DNA of 6,641 bases from CAINDZ01 sp964399195 (GCA_964399195.1 CAYNPY010000144.1:1-6641), one strand, 5' to 3'. Shown: positions 1 to 5,388, numbered from the stretch's first letter. Numbers and translations are program-made. The notes: generated from the letters alone by a model not told the origin.

Positions 1-235
1 GACCACCGTCGCGGCCACCATCGCGGGCGCCACCGCGACCACCGCGCCCGCCGCGCTCATCACGCCCGCCATCCCGACCGCCGCGCCCGCCGCGGCCGCC
101 CTCGTCGCGAGCGCCCTCGCGCCCGCCGCCACGCCCGCCGCGCCCGCGCCCGGACGAGCCCTCGGCCGTCAGGTCGTGCGCGCGGCCGTCGTCGTCGCGC
201 CTGCGGTCGCGGCCGCCGAAGCGGCTGCCGCCGCG
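1..235 (-). repeat. Gly/Arg-rich (RGG) low-complexity repeat region inside jag
   Basis: This segment encodes Jag residues 61-138 and beyond. It is dominated by Gly and Arg, with some Asp and Glu. GGRGGRGG-type runs occur near residues 92-98, 107-113 and 121-129, and RDGGRD occurs near 114-119 and 131-136. At the DNA level it is an imperfect short-period array of CGC/GGC codons. Such segments are normally disordered, and RGG boxes bind RNA in other proteins. A role in RNA binding here is inference. Confidence 0.8.
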
Positions 236-415
236 CGAGCGCCGCTTGGTCACCAGCACCTTGGCCTGCCGCGCGCCGATGAACCCCATCAGCCCCGCGC
301 GGGGCTCCTCCAGCACCTTGATCTCGACTTCGTCCCGCCGCAGACCCAGCTGCAGCAGGGCTTCGGACACCGCCAGGTCGACGGTCTTGCCCTTGGTTTC
401 GATTGAGTCGCTCAT
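1..415 (-). CDS. jag: Jag / KhpB RNA-binding protein, N-terminal part (cut by window edge)
   Basis: The first 138 residues are visible; the gene continues past the left edge. Residues about 5-57 match the Jag N-terminal domain: a TKGKTVDLAVSEAL start, then LGLRRDEVEIKVLEEPRAGLMGFIGARQAKV. From residue about 58 the protein becomes a Gly/Arg/Asp-rich linker with many RGG units. In the family, Jag_N is followed by KH and R3H RNA-binding domains, which should lie beyond the edge. Jag (KhpB, SpoIIIJ-associated protein) is a cytoplasmic RNA-binding protein usually encoded next to yidC, as here. The ATG overlaps the yidC stop in an ATGA (412-415), which suggests translational coupling. A GGAGG lies 12 nt upstream (428-432), inside yidC, at a rather long spacing. 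Identification rests on the N-terminal domain plus gene order. The KH and R3H domains are not seen. Confidence 0.92.
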   Translation of the reverse strand, partial: MSDSIETKGKTVDLAVSEALLQLGLRRDEVEIKVLEEPRAGLMGFIGARQAKVLVTKRRSRGGSRFGGRDRRRDDDGRAHDLTAEGSSGRGRGGRGGGREGARDEGGRGGRGGRDGGRDERGGRGGRGGARDGGRDGG

Positions 416-2193
416 GCCTTGACTGCGCCTCCAGGGGCCGTCGTCTTCATGATCCGCCACGACTGGTACGCCTGCAGCACGTTCTGCACGAACCAGTAGA
501 GGACCAGGCCCGACGGCATGTTGTAGAAGATGAACACCATCATCACCGGCATCAGCGTGTTCAGCATGGCCATCTGACCGCCGCCGGTGGTCGGAGTGAA
601 CTTGGTCTGGTAGTACATCGCGATGCCCATCAGGAACGGCAGGACGTTCAGGTCCACCGGCAGCCCGAGAGGGGCGCGCACCAGCGTGTCCGGCTGCGAC
701 AGGTCGCTCATCCAGCCGAAGAAGGGCTGGCCGCGCAGCGAGACCATGTGGCTGAGCGCCTGGTACAGCGCGATGAAGACGGGAGACTGGACCAGCAGCG
801 GCCAGCAGCCGGACAGGGGATTGACCTTCTCCTCCTGGTACAGCTTGATGGTCGCGGCGTTCAGCTTCTCCTTGTCGTTCTTGTACTTCTCCTGCAGAGC
901 CTTCAGCTTGGGCTGCAGCTCCGCCATCTTCTTCATGGACTTGGTCGAGGTCTGCGTGAGCGGGTAGAACATCAGCTTCGTCACGATGGAGAAGAAGATG
1001 ATGACCAGGCCGTAGTTCGGGATCACCTTGTACAGCAGGTCCATGCCCCACAGCACGAGCTTCGAGAGCGGGCGCACCCACTTCCAGCCCAGTTCCATGG
1101 CGTTTTCCAGACCCTGTCCGTAAACGGTGAGCAGCTCGGCCTGCTGGGGGCCGATGAAGAGGTCCAGGCGCGCGGTGGCCAGGCCACCGCCGGCGGCGCG
1201 TCGCGCGGGCAGATCCAGGGCCCAGGACTGGGCCAGTCGATCCTTGTTCCCGCCGAGGCGCACCGTGCCCTCGACCGGTCCCCCCTGCTCGAGGGGGACG
1301 ATGCCGGCGATCATGAAGTAGCGGTCCTGCAGGCCGGCGTAGCGGATGGACCCGCGCCACTGGCCCTCGACCTTCGCGACGTCCTTCTTCAGGTCCTCGC
1401 GCTTGCGCAGGTGCAGGTCCTCGCCGATGCCCGCGAACGCGCGCAGCAGCCCCCGCTCCTGCTTCTCGTTGCGCTCGACCAGCGCGATGCCGCGGTTCCA
1501 GCCGAACCGCATCGCATCGGCATTGCCGGTCTGCGCCAGCAGGTTGGCCACGGCCACGCCGTCGCCGCCCAGCTCCAGGTCGACCGTGACGCCGTAGGAC
1601 GCCGGGTCGAACGTGAAGATCTTCCGCACCTCCAGGCCGCCGCGCGTCATGCCGCGCAGGGTCAGGGTGCGCTTGCCGTCGCCCGGCGCCAGGGTGAAGT
1701 CGCCCTGGTCGGCGGCGTAGGGAAACGCGGCCAGGTCCAGTTCCGCGGCGCGGAAGACGATCTTGTCCGCCCCGCCTTCAAAGCCCTGCGGCACCATCTG
1801 CAGCGGGCCGCCCTGCCACGATTCGTGTTCGAGCAGCTCCCAGCCCCCCACGGCGCCGCCGAGCGTCTCGATGCGCGCGCGGTAGAGCGGCGTCGTCACC
1901 GTGACGGCGGACGGGCCGCCCGCGGCCGGCAGCGGCGCCAGGGCCTGCTCCATGGTCAGCGGCTGCGAAGCCGACAGGCTGTCGCCGGCGGCGGGAGCCG
2001 GCGCGACGACCGTCTCCAGCGGCGCCGACTGGTCGCGCCCGGTCACGGGTTCGTCGGCCGGCGTCGCGACGGTCGCGGTGTCGGCGCGCTGCGCGTTCGG
2101 GGGCGGGGGCGGGTAGAGTTGCCCCATGACGAAGTAGTAGCCGATGATGATGACGAAGATCAGGGCGAAGCCGAGGAGCGGGCGCCTATCCAT
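412..2193 (-). CDS. yidC: Membrane protein insertase YidC (Gram-negative type)
   Basis: YidC inserts and folds inner-membrane proteins, alone or with SecYEG. The 593-residue product has the Gram-negative layout. TM1 is at about 5-24 (LLGFALIFVIIIGYYF). A Pro/Ala-rich spacer with a PPPPP run follows. The periplasmic beta domain spans about 95-360. The conserved core begins near 375. In the core, TM2 ends in FYPLT, a basic cytoplasmic hairpin (about 413-457) contains LQPKLKALQEKY, NPLSGCWPLLVQSPVFIALY covers about 458-477, and the last helices carry the NMPSGLVLYWFVQN motif. The hydrophilic-groove Arg of E. coli (R366) aligns with Lys406, still a positive charge. I chose the ATG at 2191-2193 because GGAG (2203-2206) lies 9 nt upstream and the helix starts at once. 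A GTG at 2218-2220 would add nine residues with less support. It overlaps yidD by 8 nt and jag by 4 nt. Confidence 0.97.
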   Translation of the reverse strand: MDRRPLLGFALIFVIIIGYYFVMGQLYPPPPPNAQRADTATVATPADEPVTGRDQSAPLETVVAPAPAAGDSLSASQPLTMEQALAPLPAAGGPSAVTVTTPLYRARIETLGGAVGGWELLEHESWQGGPLQMVPQGFEGGADKIVFRAAELDLAAFPYAADQGDFTLAPGDGKRTLTLRGMTRGGLEVRKIFTFDPASYGVTVDLELGGDGVAVANLLAQTGNADAMRFGWNRGIALVERNEKQERGLLRAFAGIGEDLHLRKREDLKKDVAKVEGQWRGSIRYAGLQDRYFMIAGIVPLEQGGPVEGTVRLGGNKDRLAQSWALDLPARRAAGGGLATARLDLFIGPQQAELLTVYGQGLENAMELGWKWVRPLSKLVLWGMDLLYKVIPNYGLVIIFFSIVTKLMFYPLTQTSTKSMKKMAELQPKLKALQEKYKNDKEKLNAATIKLYQEEKVNPLSGCWPLLVQSPVFIALYQALSHMVSLRGQPFFGWMSDLSQPDTLVRAPLGLPVDLNVLPFLMGIAMYYQTKFTPTTGGGQMAMLNTLMPVMMVFIFYNMPSGLVLYWFVQNVLQAYQSWRIMKTTAPGGAVKA

Positions 2194-2488
2194 GGGCAAT
2201 GTCTCCGTGGGTCGGGGCACAGCAGGCCAGCGGGCCTTGCGGATTGCGGGGGGAGGCCTCGCCCTTGCGGGCTCGGCGCGGCGGCACCGGGTCCAGGCCG
2301 CCGGGATGCCAGGGATGGCAGCGCATCACCCGGCGGAGCGTCAGCCAGCCGCCGCGCCACAGGCCGTGCGCGCGGAAGGCCTCCAGGCCGTACGCCGAGC
2401 ACGTCGGGTGGAAGCGGCACACCGGCGGCAGCCAGGGTGAGACCACCCGCCGGTAGGCCAGGATCAGCAGGTAGGGCAAACGCCACAT
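2186..2488 (-). CDS. yidD: Membrane protein insertion efficiency factor YidD
   Basis: This 100-residue protein is a clear YidD. An amphipathic or membrane-associated N-terminus (MWRLPYLLILAYRRVVSPWL) is followed by CRFHPTCSAYGLEAF (24-38) and RCHPWHPGGLDPVP (56-69), the family hallmarks. Cysteines 24, 30 and 57 sit in these motifs. In E. coli, YidD is a small inner-membrane-bound factor that helps YidC-dependent insertion. The last 30 residues are a basic, Pro-rich tail ending near a Cys-Cys pair (89-90) and are not conserved core. The ATG at 2486-2488 has AGGA 4 nt upstream. The frame is open further upstream into rnpA, but that extension has no family similarity. The stop TAG overlaps the yidC start by 8 nt, so translation of the pair is probably coupled. 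Confidence 0.95.
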   Translation of the reverse strand: MWRLPYLLILAYRRVVSPWLPPVCRFHPTCSAYGLEAFRAHGLWRGGWLTLRRVMRCHPWHPGGLDPVPPRRARKGEASPRNPQGPLACCAPTHGDIAHG

Positions 2489-2592
2489 ACGGTCCTGTGT
2501 GGTGCGGCGCCCTGGCAGGAAGTGCAGGGGCGGGCGTGGCGCACCGGTTGAATGGCGAGGCTGCGTCCAGGCGCGGCGCGGCGGCGATGAGC

Positions 2593-3000
2593 TCAGGGCG
2601 CGGCGGGATCGCGCTCCACCAGGAGCTCGCGCAGCAGGGTCTCCAGCTCTTCCTGCACCTCGGCAGAGCCGGCCGCGAGAATGGCGCGGCGGGCGATGAG
2701 CACGACCCACAGATGCTGCGGCGCTGTCGGCGCCACGGACTCGGACGTCCTCAGCGACATGCTGCCAGCGGCAGCGCGCGGGAGCGTACCCTTGCGGAAC
2801 GCTTCGCGCAACAAACGCTTCGCCCGGTTGCGCTGCACGGCGCCGCCGACCTTGCGGCTGGCCACGACAGCCCGGGCCGCGTCCGCGGCGGGCAACACGT
2901 AGACCACCAGAAGGCGCCCGATCGACTTGGCGCCCTCGGCGTACACCTTCTGGAACTCACTCTGTCGAACCAGCGAACGCCAGGCGATGGTTCCGCTCAT
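2593..3000 (-). CDS. rnpA: Ribonuclease P protein component
   Basis: RnpA is the protein subunit of RNase P. It helps the catalytic RNA bind and cleave the 5' leader of pre-tRNA. The 135-residue product begins with SLVRQSEFQKVYAEG (about 9-23), matching the usual S-x-EF-x-x-V-Y start. It carries the RNR signature RNRAKRLLREAFR at 57-69, the RNA-binding helix. It ends with WVVLIARR (98-105) and a Leu/Glu-rich helix. The segment between the RNR helix and the last strand (about 70-97) is longer than usual for the family, as I recall it. The ATG at 2998-3000 follows GGGTGATC, a weak ribosome site; a GTG two codons upstream is an alternative. The frame is open upstream to a TTG at 3220-3222, right across rpmH, so a longer Thermus-like form cannot be excluded. 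It lies 53 nt downstream of rpmH. Confidence 0.95.
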   Translation of the reverse strand: MSGTIAWRSLVRQSEFQKVYAEGAKSIGRLLVVYVLPAADAARAVVASRKVGGAVQRNRAKRLLREAFRKGTLPRAAAGSMSLRTSESVAPTAPQHLWVVLIARRAILAAGSAEVQEELETLLRELLVERDPAAP

Positions 3001-3053
3001 GATCACCCGCCCGCGCGTCGCGGCACTGGCCGCATTCGATGGGCCGGGCAGGA

Positions 3054-3188
3054 CTAGGCGGAAATGCGCTTGCGGCCCTTGGCCCGGCGCCGGCTCAGCA
3101 CGAGGCGGCCGCCGCGCGTGGACATCCGCTTGCGGAAGCCATGCCGACGGGAACGCTTGGTGAGGCTCGGTTGGAATGTCCGCTTCAC
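3054..3188 (-). CDS. rpmH: 50S ribosomal protein L34 (bL34)
   Basis: A 44-residue basic protein, too short for a usual ORF cut-off. It reads MKRTFQPSLTKRSRRHGFRK at the start and ends RRRAKGRKRISA, which is unmistakably bL34. This small protein of the large ribosomal subunit packs against 23S rRNA, and its normal length is 44-46 residues. The start is GTG (3186-3188), chosen because the family starts MKRTFQPS and a purine-rich AGGGAGAG (3193-3200) lies 4 nt upstream (6 nt from the GGAG core). It is the first gene of the leftward operon, just after a near-consensus promoter at 3232-3260. It lies wholly inside the upstream-open rnpA frame. Confidence 0.97.
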   Translation of the reverse strand: MKRTFQPSLTKRSRRHGFRKRMSTRGGRLVLSRRRAKGRKRISA

Positions 3189-3192
3189 GGAA

Positions 3193-3200
3193 CTCTCCCT
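3193..3200 (-). promoter_or_regulatory. Ribosome binding site that fixes the rpmH GTG start
   Basis: On the minus strand this reads AGGGAGAG and ends 4 nt before the GTG. It is the strongest Shine-Dalgarno match near the gene. Together with the family N-terminus it settles the non-ATG start. Confidence 0.75.
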
Positions 3201-3231
3201 CTTGGCTGCGGTCAGGATTCAACAGCGCGGA

Positions 3232-3260
3232 ATGTTAGCGATCCATCGCCGCAGTGTCAA
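3232..3260 (-). promoter_or_regulatory. Sigma70-type promoter of the rpmH operon
   Basis: On the minus strand a perfect -35 TTGACA (3255-3260) is separated by exactly 17 bp from TAACAT (3232-3237), a 4/6 match to TATAAT. A start about 7 nt downstream (near 3225) would give a 5' leader of about 37 nt before the rpmH GTG. A perfect DnaA box (3274-3282) lies 13 bp upstream of the -35, so DnaA bound there could influence this promoter. That regulation is inference. Confidence 0.75.
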
Positions 3261-3273
3261 GGAAAACAGGGGG

Positions 3274-3282
3274 TTATCCACA
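3274..3282 (+). promoter_or_regulatory. DnaA box 1, perfect TTATCCACA
   Basis: Exact match to the consensus. It is immediately followed by a GC-rich palindrome (3284-3296) and lies just upstream of the -35 of the rpmH promoter. It is nearly 200 bp from the next perfect box. Confidence 0.85.
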
Positions 3283-3381
3283 GGGCCGGACCGGCCGCTC
3301 CGTCCCGCAGGGCGCGCCCCGGATCCGGCCGAAAATTCTCCGGAGGTCTAACTTCTTCAACGGCAACGGCCCGGCTGCAGG

Positions 3382-3405
3382 CAGAAATTTCTGGAGAAAT
3401 ATCTT
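3382..3405 (+). repeat. Tandem AT-rich 12-mers, candidate DNA unwinding element
   Basis: Two adjacent 12-mers, CAGAAATTTCTG (3382-3393) and GAGAAATATCTT (3394-3405), agree at 9 of 12 positions. The first is a perfect palindrome. A related GAAAATTCT occurs at 3331-3339. They are about 70 percent A+T in a GC-rich background. Iterated AT-rich mers beside DnaA boxes are typical of unwinding elements, but the function is inferred. Confidence 0.45.
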
Positions 3406-3442
3406 GGTGGCCCGCCAAACTGCATGCTAGCTTCGTCGCGGA

Positions 3443-3471
3443 TAGAGAACAACTCAACACGGTGGCACAAT
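3443..3471 (+). promoter_or_regulatory. Possible dnaA promoter (weak)
   Basis: TAGAGA (3443-3448) and CACAAT (3466-3471) are separated by 17 bp, each matching consensus at 4 of 6. A start near 3478 would fall inside DnaA box 2, which would fit autorepression by DnaA. An alternative is TTGTTC (3509-3514) with TATCCT (3534-3539), but its spacing is 19 bp. Neither is strong. Confidence 0.25.
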
Positions 3472-3474
3472 AGG

Positions 3475-3483
3475 TTATCCACA
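3475..3483 (+). promoter_or_regulatory. DnaA box 2, perfect TTATCCACA
   Basis: Exact consensus box forming the left arm of an 11-bp inverted repeat with DnaA box 3. The two box centres are 21 bp apart, about two helical turns. Confidence 0.9.
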
Positions 3484-3495
3484 AGCTCCGGTATT

Positions 3496-3504
3496 TGTGG
3501 ATAA
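3496..3504 (-). promoter_or_regulatory. DnaA box 3, perfect TTATCCACA on the minus strand
   Basis: The plus strand reads TGTGGATAA, an exact consensus on the minus strand. It is paired with box 2 and followed on the plus strand by an AT-rich CTTTTTGTT. Confidence 0.9.
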
Positions 3505-3573
3505 CTTTTTGTTCTCCCGGGGCAGGCATCATCTATCCTCTTGTAGAACAAGGCCTTCGCTGTCTTGTGGGGT

Positions 3574-3582
3574 TGTGGAAAA
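3574..3582 (-). promoter_or_regulatory. DnaA box 4, TTTTCCACA (one mismatch)
   Basis: The plus strand reads TGTGGAAAA, giving TTTTCCACA on the minus strand, one change from consensus. It lies 47 bp before the dnaA start codon, in the dnaA leader. It could be a lower-affinity site. Confidence 0.55.
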
Positions 3583-3628
3583 CCCGGGCGCGAAAGCGTG
3601 GTTCCGCCCTCCGGGGCGTGGGGAAAGC

Positions 3629-5086
3629 ATGTCGGACCTGGACGCTTACTGGCCGGAAATCCTCGATCTGGTGCGCCAGCGGGTCGCCCTGCAGACCTTC
3701 AACACGTGGTTTGCCCCGCTGAAGCCGGAGAATTCGCCCAACGGGTCGCTCAACGTGGCCTGCCCCAACCACTTCTTCCTGGATTGGTTCAGCGAGCACC
3801 ACCTGGCGGTCCTGAACGACGCCGGCTCGGCCTGCCTGGGGCGCGAGGTGGCGTTTGCCCTGAAGATCCAGGACGGGGCCCCGGCCGAGCTGACCCCCCT
3901 GACCCCCGAGGCGGCCGGCGGCCTGGACGATCGCCCGGCCGCCGGGCGGCTCGAGCCCGGCCTGGAGGTGCGGCCCGCGCCCGAGGCGGCGTTCCCGGCC
4001 GAGGCCGGGGCCGGGGCGGCCACGGCCACCCTGGCCGCGCCGCCGCGGTCGGCCCACCTGAACCTGAATCCGGACTACACCTTCGCCAACTTCGTGGTCG
4101 GGTCCGGAACGGACATGGCGTTCGCCGCGGCCACGGCGGTGGCCCGCAACCCGGGCAGCCACTTCAATCCGTTGTTCATCCACGGCGGCGTGGGCCTGGG
4201 CAAGACGCACCTGATGCACGCGGTGGGCAACGCCATCGCCGAGTCGCATCCGGGCCGGCGCATCGCCTACATCACCGCCGAGAACTTCATGAACGACCTG
4301 GTCGGCTCGATCCGCGACAACCGGACACCCGACTTCAAGCTGAAGTACCGCAGCGTCGACGTGCTGCTGGTGGACGATGTCGCCTTCCTGGCCGGCAAGG
4401 AGTCCACGCAGGAGGAGTTCTTCCACACGTTCAACGCGCTGTACGACCTGAAGAAGCAGATCATCCTGACGAGCGATCGCTCGCCGAAGGAAATCACGAC
4501 GCTGGAGGAGAGGCTGCGTTCGCGCTTCGAGTGGGGGCTGATCACCGACATCCAGCCGCCGAACCTCGAGACGCGCATGGCCATCCTCAAGCGGAAGGTC
4601 GAGTCGAACAACATCTACATCACCGACGAGGTGATCGCGTACATCGCCGAGAATATCACGGACAATATCCGCCGGCTCGAGGGGGCGCTGATCCGCCTGC
4701 TGGCGTTCGCAAGTCTGACGGGGCGCGAAATCTCCCTGGAAATGGCCTCCGAGGTCCTCTCCTCCTTTTTCCAGGGGAATTCGTCCGGGCCTGTGAAGAT
4801 CGCCGATGTCATGAAGGTCGTCGCCGAGGCCACCGACATGACCGTCGATCAGCTCAAGTCCAAGCGACGCACCCAGGACCTGGCCCGGGCCCGTCAGATT
4901 GCGATGCACCTGTCGCGCGAAATGACCGGCGCCTCCCTCAACCAGATCGGCCGCGCCTACGGCGGCCGCGATCATTCTACCGTCGCGCATGCCTGCGCCA
5001 AGATCGGCAAGGACATGCGTGACGACCCGCGCTTCCGCGGCTTCGTCCTTGACCTTCAGGACAAGATTCGCGGGAGAAGGACCTGA
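3629..5086 (+). CDS. dnaA: Chromosomal replication initiator protein DnaA
   Basis: DnaA binds DnaA boxes, opens oriC and loads the helicase. The 485-residue protein has all four domains. Domain I (1-83) contains FNTWFAPLKP. Domain II (about 84-143) is a Pro/Ala/Gly-rich linker. The AAA+ domain III (about 144-382) has Walker A GGVGLGKT (186-193), Walker B LLVDD (246-250), sensor 1 TSD (281-283), arginine-finger region ERLRSRFEWGL (Arg299 aligns with E. coli R285) and sensor 2 RRLEGAL (348-354). Domain IV (about 388-485) has KRRTQDLARARQIAMHL and the signature GGRDHSTVAHA (445-455), which reads DNA boxes. I chose the ATG at 3629-3631 because it begins domain I correctly and follows GGGGAAAG. 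The frame is open back to a GTG at 3497, inside DnaA box 3, which is not a credible start. It is probably autoregulated through the upstream boxes. Confidence 0.98.
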   Translation: MSDLDAYWPEILDLVRQRVALQTFNTWFAPLKPENSPNGSLNVACPNHFFLDWFSEHHLAVLNDAGSACLGREVAFALKIQDGAPAELTPLTPEAAGGLDDRPAAGRLEPGLEVRPAPEAAFPAEAGAGAATATLAAPPRSAHLNLNPDYTFANFVVGSGTDMAFAAATAVARNPGSHFNPLFIHGGVGLGKTHLMHAVGNAIAESHPGRRIAYITAENFMNDLVGSIRDNRTPDFKLKYRSVDVLLVDDVAFLAGKESTQEEFFHTFNALYDLKKQIILTSDRSPKEITTLEERLRSRFEWGLITDIQPPNLETRMAILKRKVESNNIYITDEVIAYIAENITDNIRRLEGALIRLLAFASLTGREISLEMASEVLSSFFQGNSSGPVKIADVMKVVAEATDMTVDQLKSKRRTQDLARARQIAMHLSREMTGASLNQIGRAYGGRDHSTVAHACAKIGKDMRDDPRFRGFVLDLQDKIRGRRT

Positions 5087-5122
5087 CCGGGTGGCGCACC
5101 CCCACACGGCCGGGCAAACGCA

Positions 5123-5158
5123 ACGACGCCGGTTCTCCATCTGGGGGGCCGGCGTCGT
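5123..5158 (+). terminator. Strong hairpin after dnaA, terminator-like but without a U-run
   Basis: Bases 5123-5138 pair with 5143-5158 around the 4-nt loop ATCT. The outer ten pairs are perfect (ACGACGCCGG with CCGGCGTCGT). The inner six pair TTCTCC with GGGGGG using three G-U wobbles that work only in plus-strand RNA. It begins 37 nt after the dnaA stop. The following bases (GGCTTCCATGGG) have no T-tract, so it may be a weak or factor-assisted terminator, or an mRNA-stabilising 3' end. Confidence 0.6.
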
Positions 5159-5222
5159 GGCTTCCATGGGCGCGCTGCCCATCGCAGGGCGCCGCGCACA
5201 CTGTATATCATTGGGATGATTC

Positions 5223-5231
5223 CGGGGATAA
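5223..5231 (-). promoter_or_regulatory. DnaA-box-like TTATCCCCG (two mismatches)
   Basis: The plus strand reads CGGGGATAA. It keeps the TTATCC core and differs at the seventh and ninth bases. Its meaning comes only from recurrence of the same TTRTCCCC form at 5325-5333 and 5398-5406. Confidence 0.3.
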
Positions 5232-5313
5232 CGACCGGACAAGCGGCGCACGCGTCGGGGTCAATTCGGCGCCCGGTCGGGCGTGGGGGAGAAGTGCCGG
5301 GTTGCCCGGATCG

Positions 5314-5343
5314 CGACCCCCGAGTTGTCCCCGGCGGGGGTCG
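5314..5343. repeat. Inverted repeat, GC-rich hairpin upstream of dnaN
   Basis: CGACCCCC (5314-5321) and GGGGGTCG (5336-5343) are exact reverse complements. One further G-C pair inside (5322 with 5335) gives a 9-bp stem and a 12-nt loop. The loop contains TTGTCCCC (5325-5332). No T-run follows, so it is not an obvious terminator. Confidence 0.55.
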
Positions 5344-5388
5344 GCCCGGAACCGCGAGTAGACGGCTTCGGCGTCCAGTTGCGCCTGG

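Larger units (their letters stand above)
3474..3505. repeat. 11-bp perfect inverted repeat containing two DnaA boxes
   Basis: GTTATCCACAA (3474-3484) and TTGTGGATAAC (3495-3505) are exact reverse complements around a 10-bp centre. Each arm extends one base beyond the 9-mer box on both sides. This head-to-head pair would place two DnaA protomers on the same helix face. It is the densest part of the origin. Confidence 0.9.
3261..3628. other. oriC: Chromosomal replication origin region (oriC), rpmH-dnaA spacer
   Basis: This non-coding spacer separates diverging gene arms and contains three perfect TTATCCACA boxes and one single-mismatch box. It is relatively AT-rich in patches (3331-3405, 3475-3515) within GC-rich surroundings. 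Short palindromes occur at 3284-3296 (GGCCGG-A-CCGGCC), 3319-3328 (CCGGATCCGG), 3338-3345 and 3382-3393. I see no convincing gene here. DnaA-box clusters next to dnaA mark oriC in most bacteria. The exact unwinding site and limits cannot be fixed from sequence alone. Confidence 0.88.

Noticed and set aside
1..180. CRISPR-like or satellite array at the left edge
   Set aside because: There is no regular repeat-spacer pattern. The repetition is explained by Gly/Arg codons in the jag frame.
2489..2710. Longer YidD of 174 residues starting within rnpA
   Set aside because: The added residues are Arg/Pro/Ala low complexity. YidD begins at MWRLPYLLIL, with AGGA just upstream of the ATG at 2488.
403..3057. 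An 884-codon plus-strand open frame opposite yidC, yidD and rnpA
   Set aside because: It is antisense to well-identified genes. Its product is low-complexity, rich in Arg, Gln, His and Leu, with no family resemblance. Long antisense frames are expected in GC-rich coding DNA.
3039..3473. A 144-codon plus-strand frame spanning rpmH and the origin
   Set aside because: It is antisense to rpmH and crosses the rpmH promoter and a DnaA box. The product has no recognisable features.
3505..3550. DnaA-trio (basal unwinding) pattern after DnaA box 3
   Set aside because: A GC cluster and a CATCATCTATCCTCTTG stretch are present, but only isolated triplets fit the trio consensus and the adjacent box has the wrong orientation compared with Bacillus subtilis.
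3497..3628. N-terminal extension of DnaA from the GTG at 3497
   Set aside because: It would start inside a DnaA box, the added 44 residues are unlike any DnaA domain I, and the ATG at 3629 has a ribosome site and the correct domain start.
3533..5251. A 572-codon minus-strand open frame opposite dnaA
   Set aside because: It shadows the conserved dnaA frame and shows only GC-driven composition (Arg, Gly, Val, Asp rich) with no recognisable domain.
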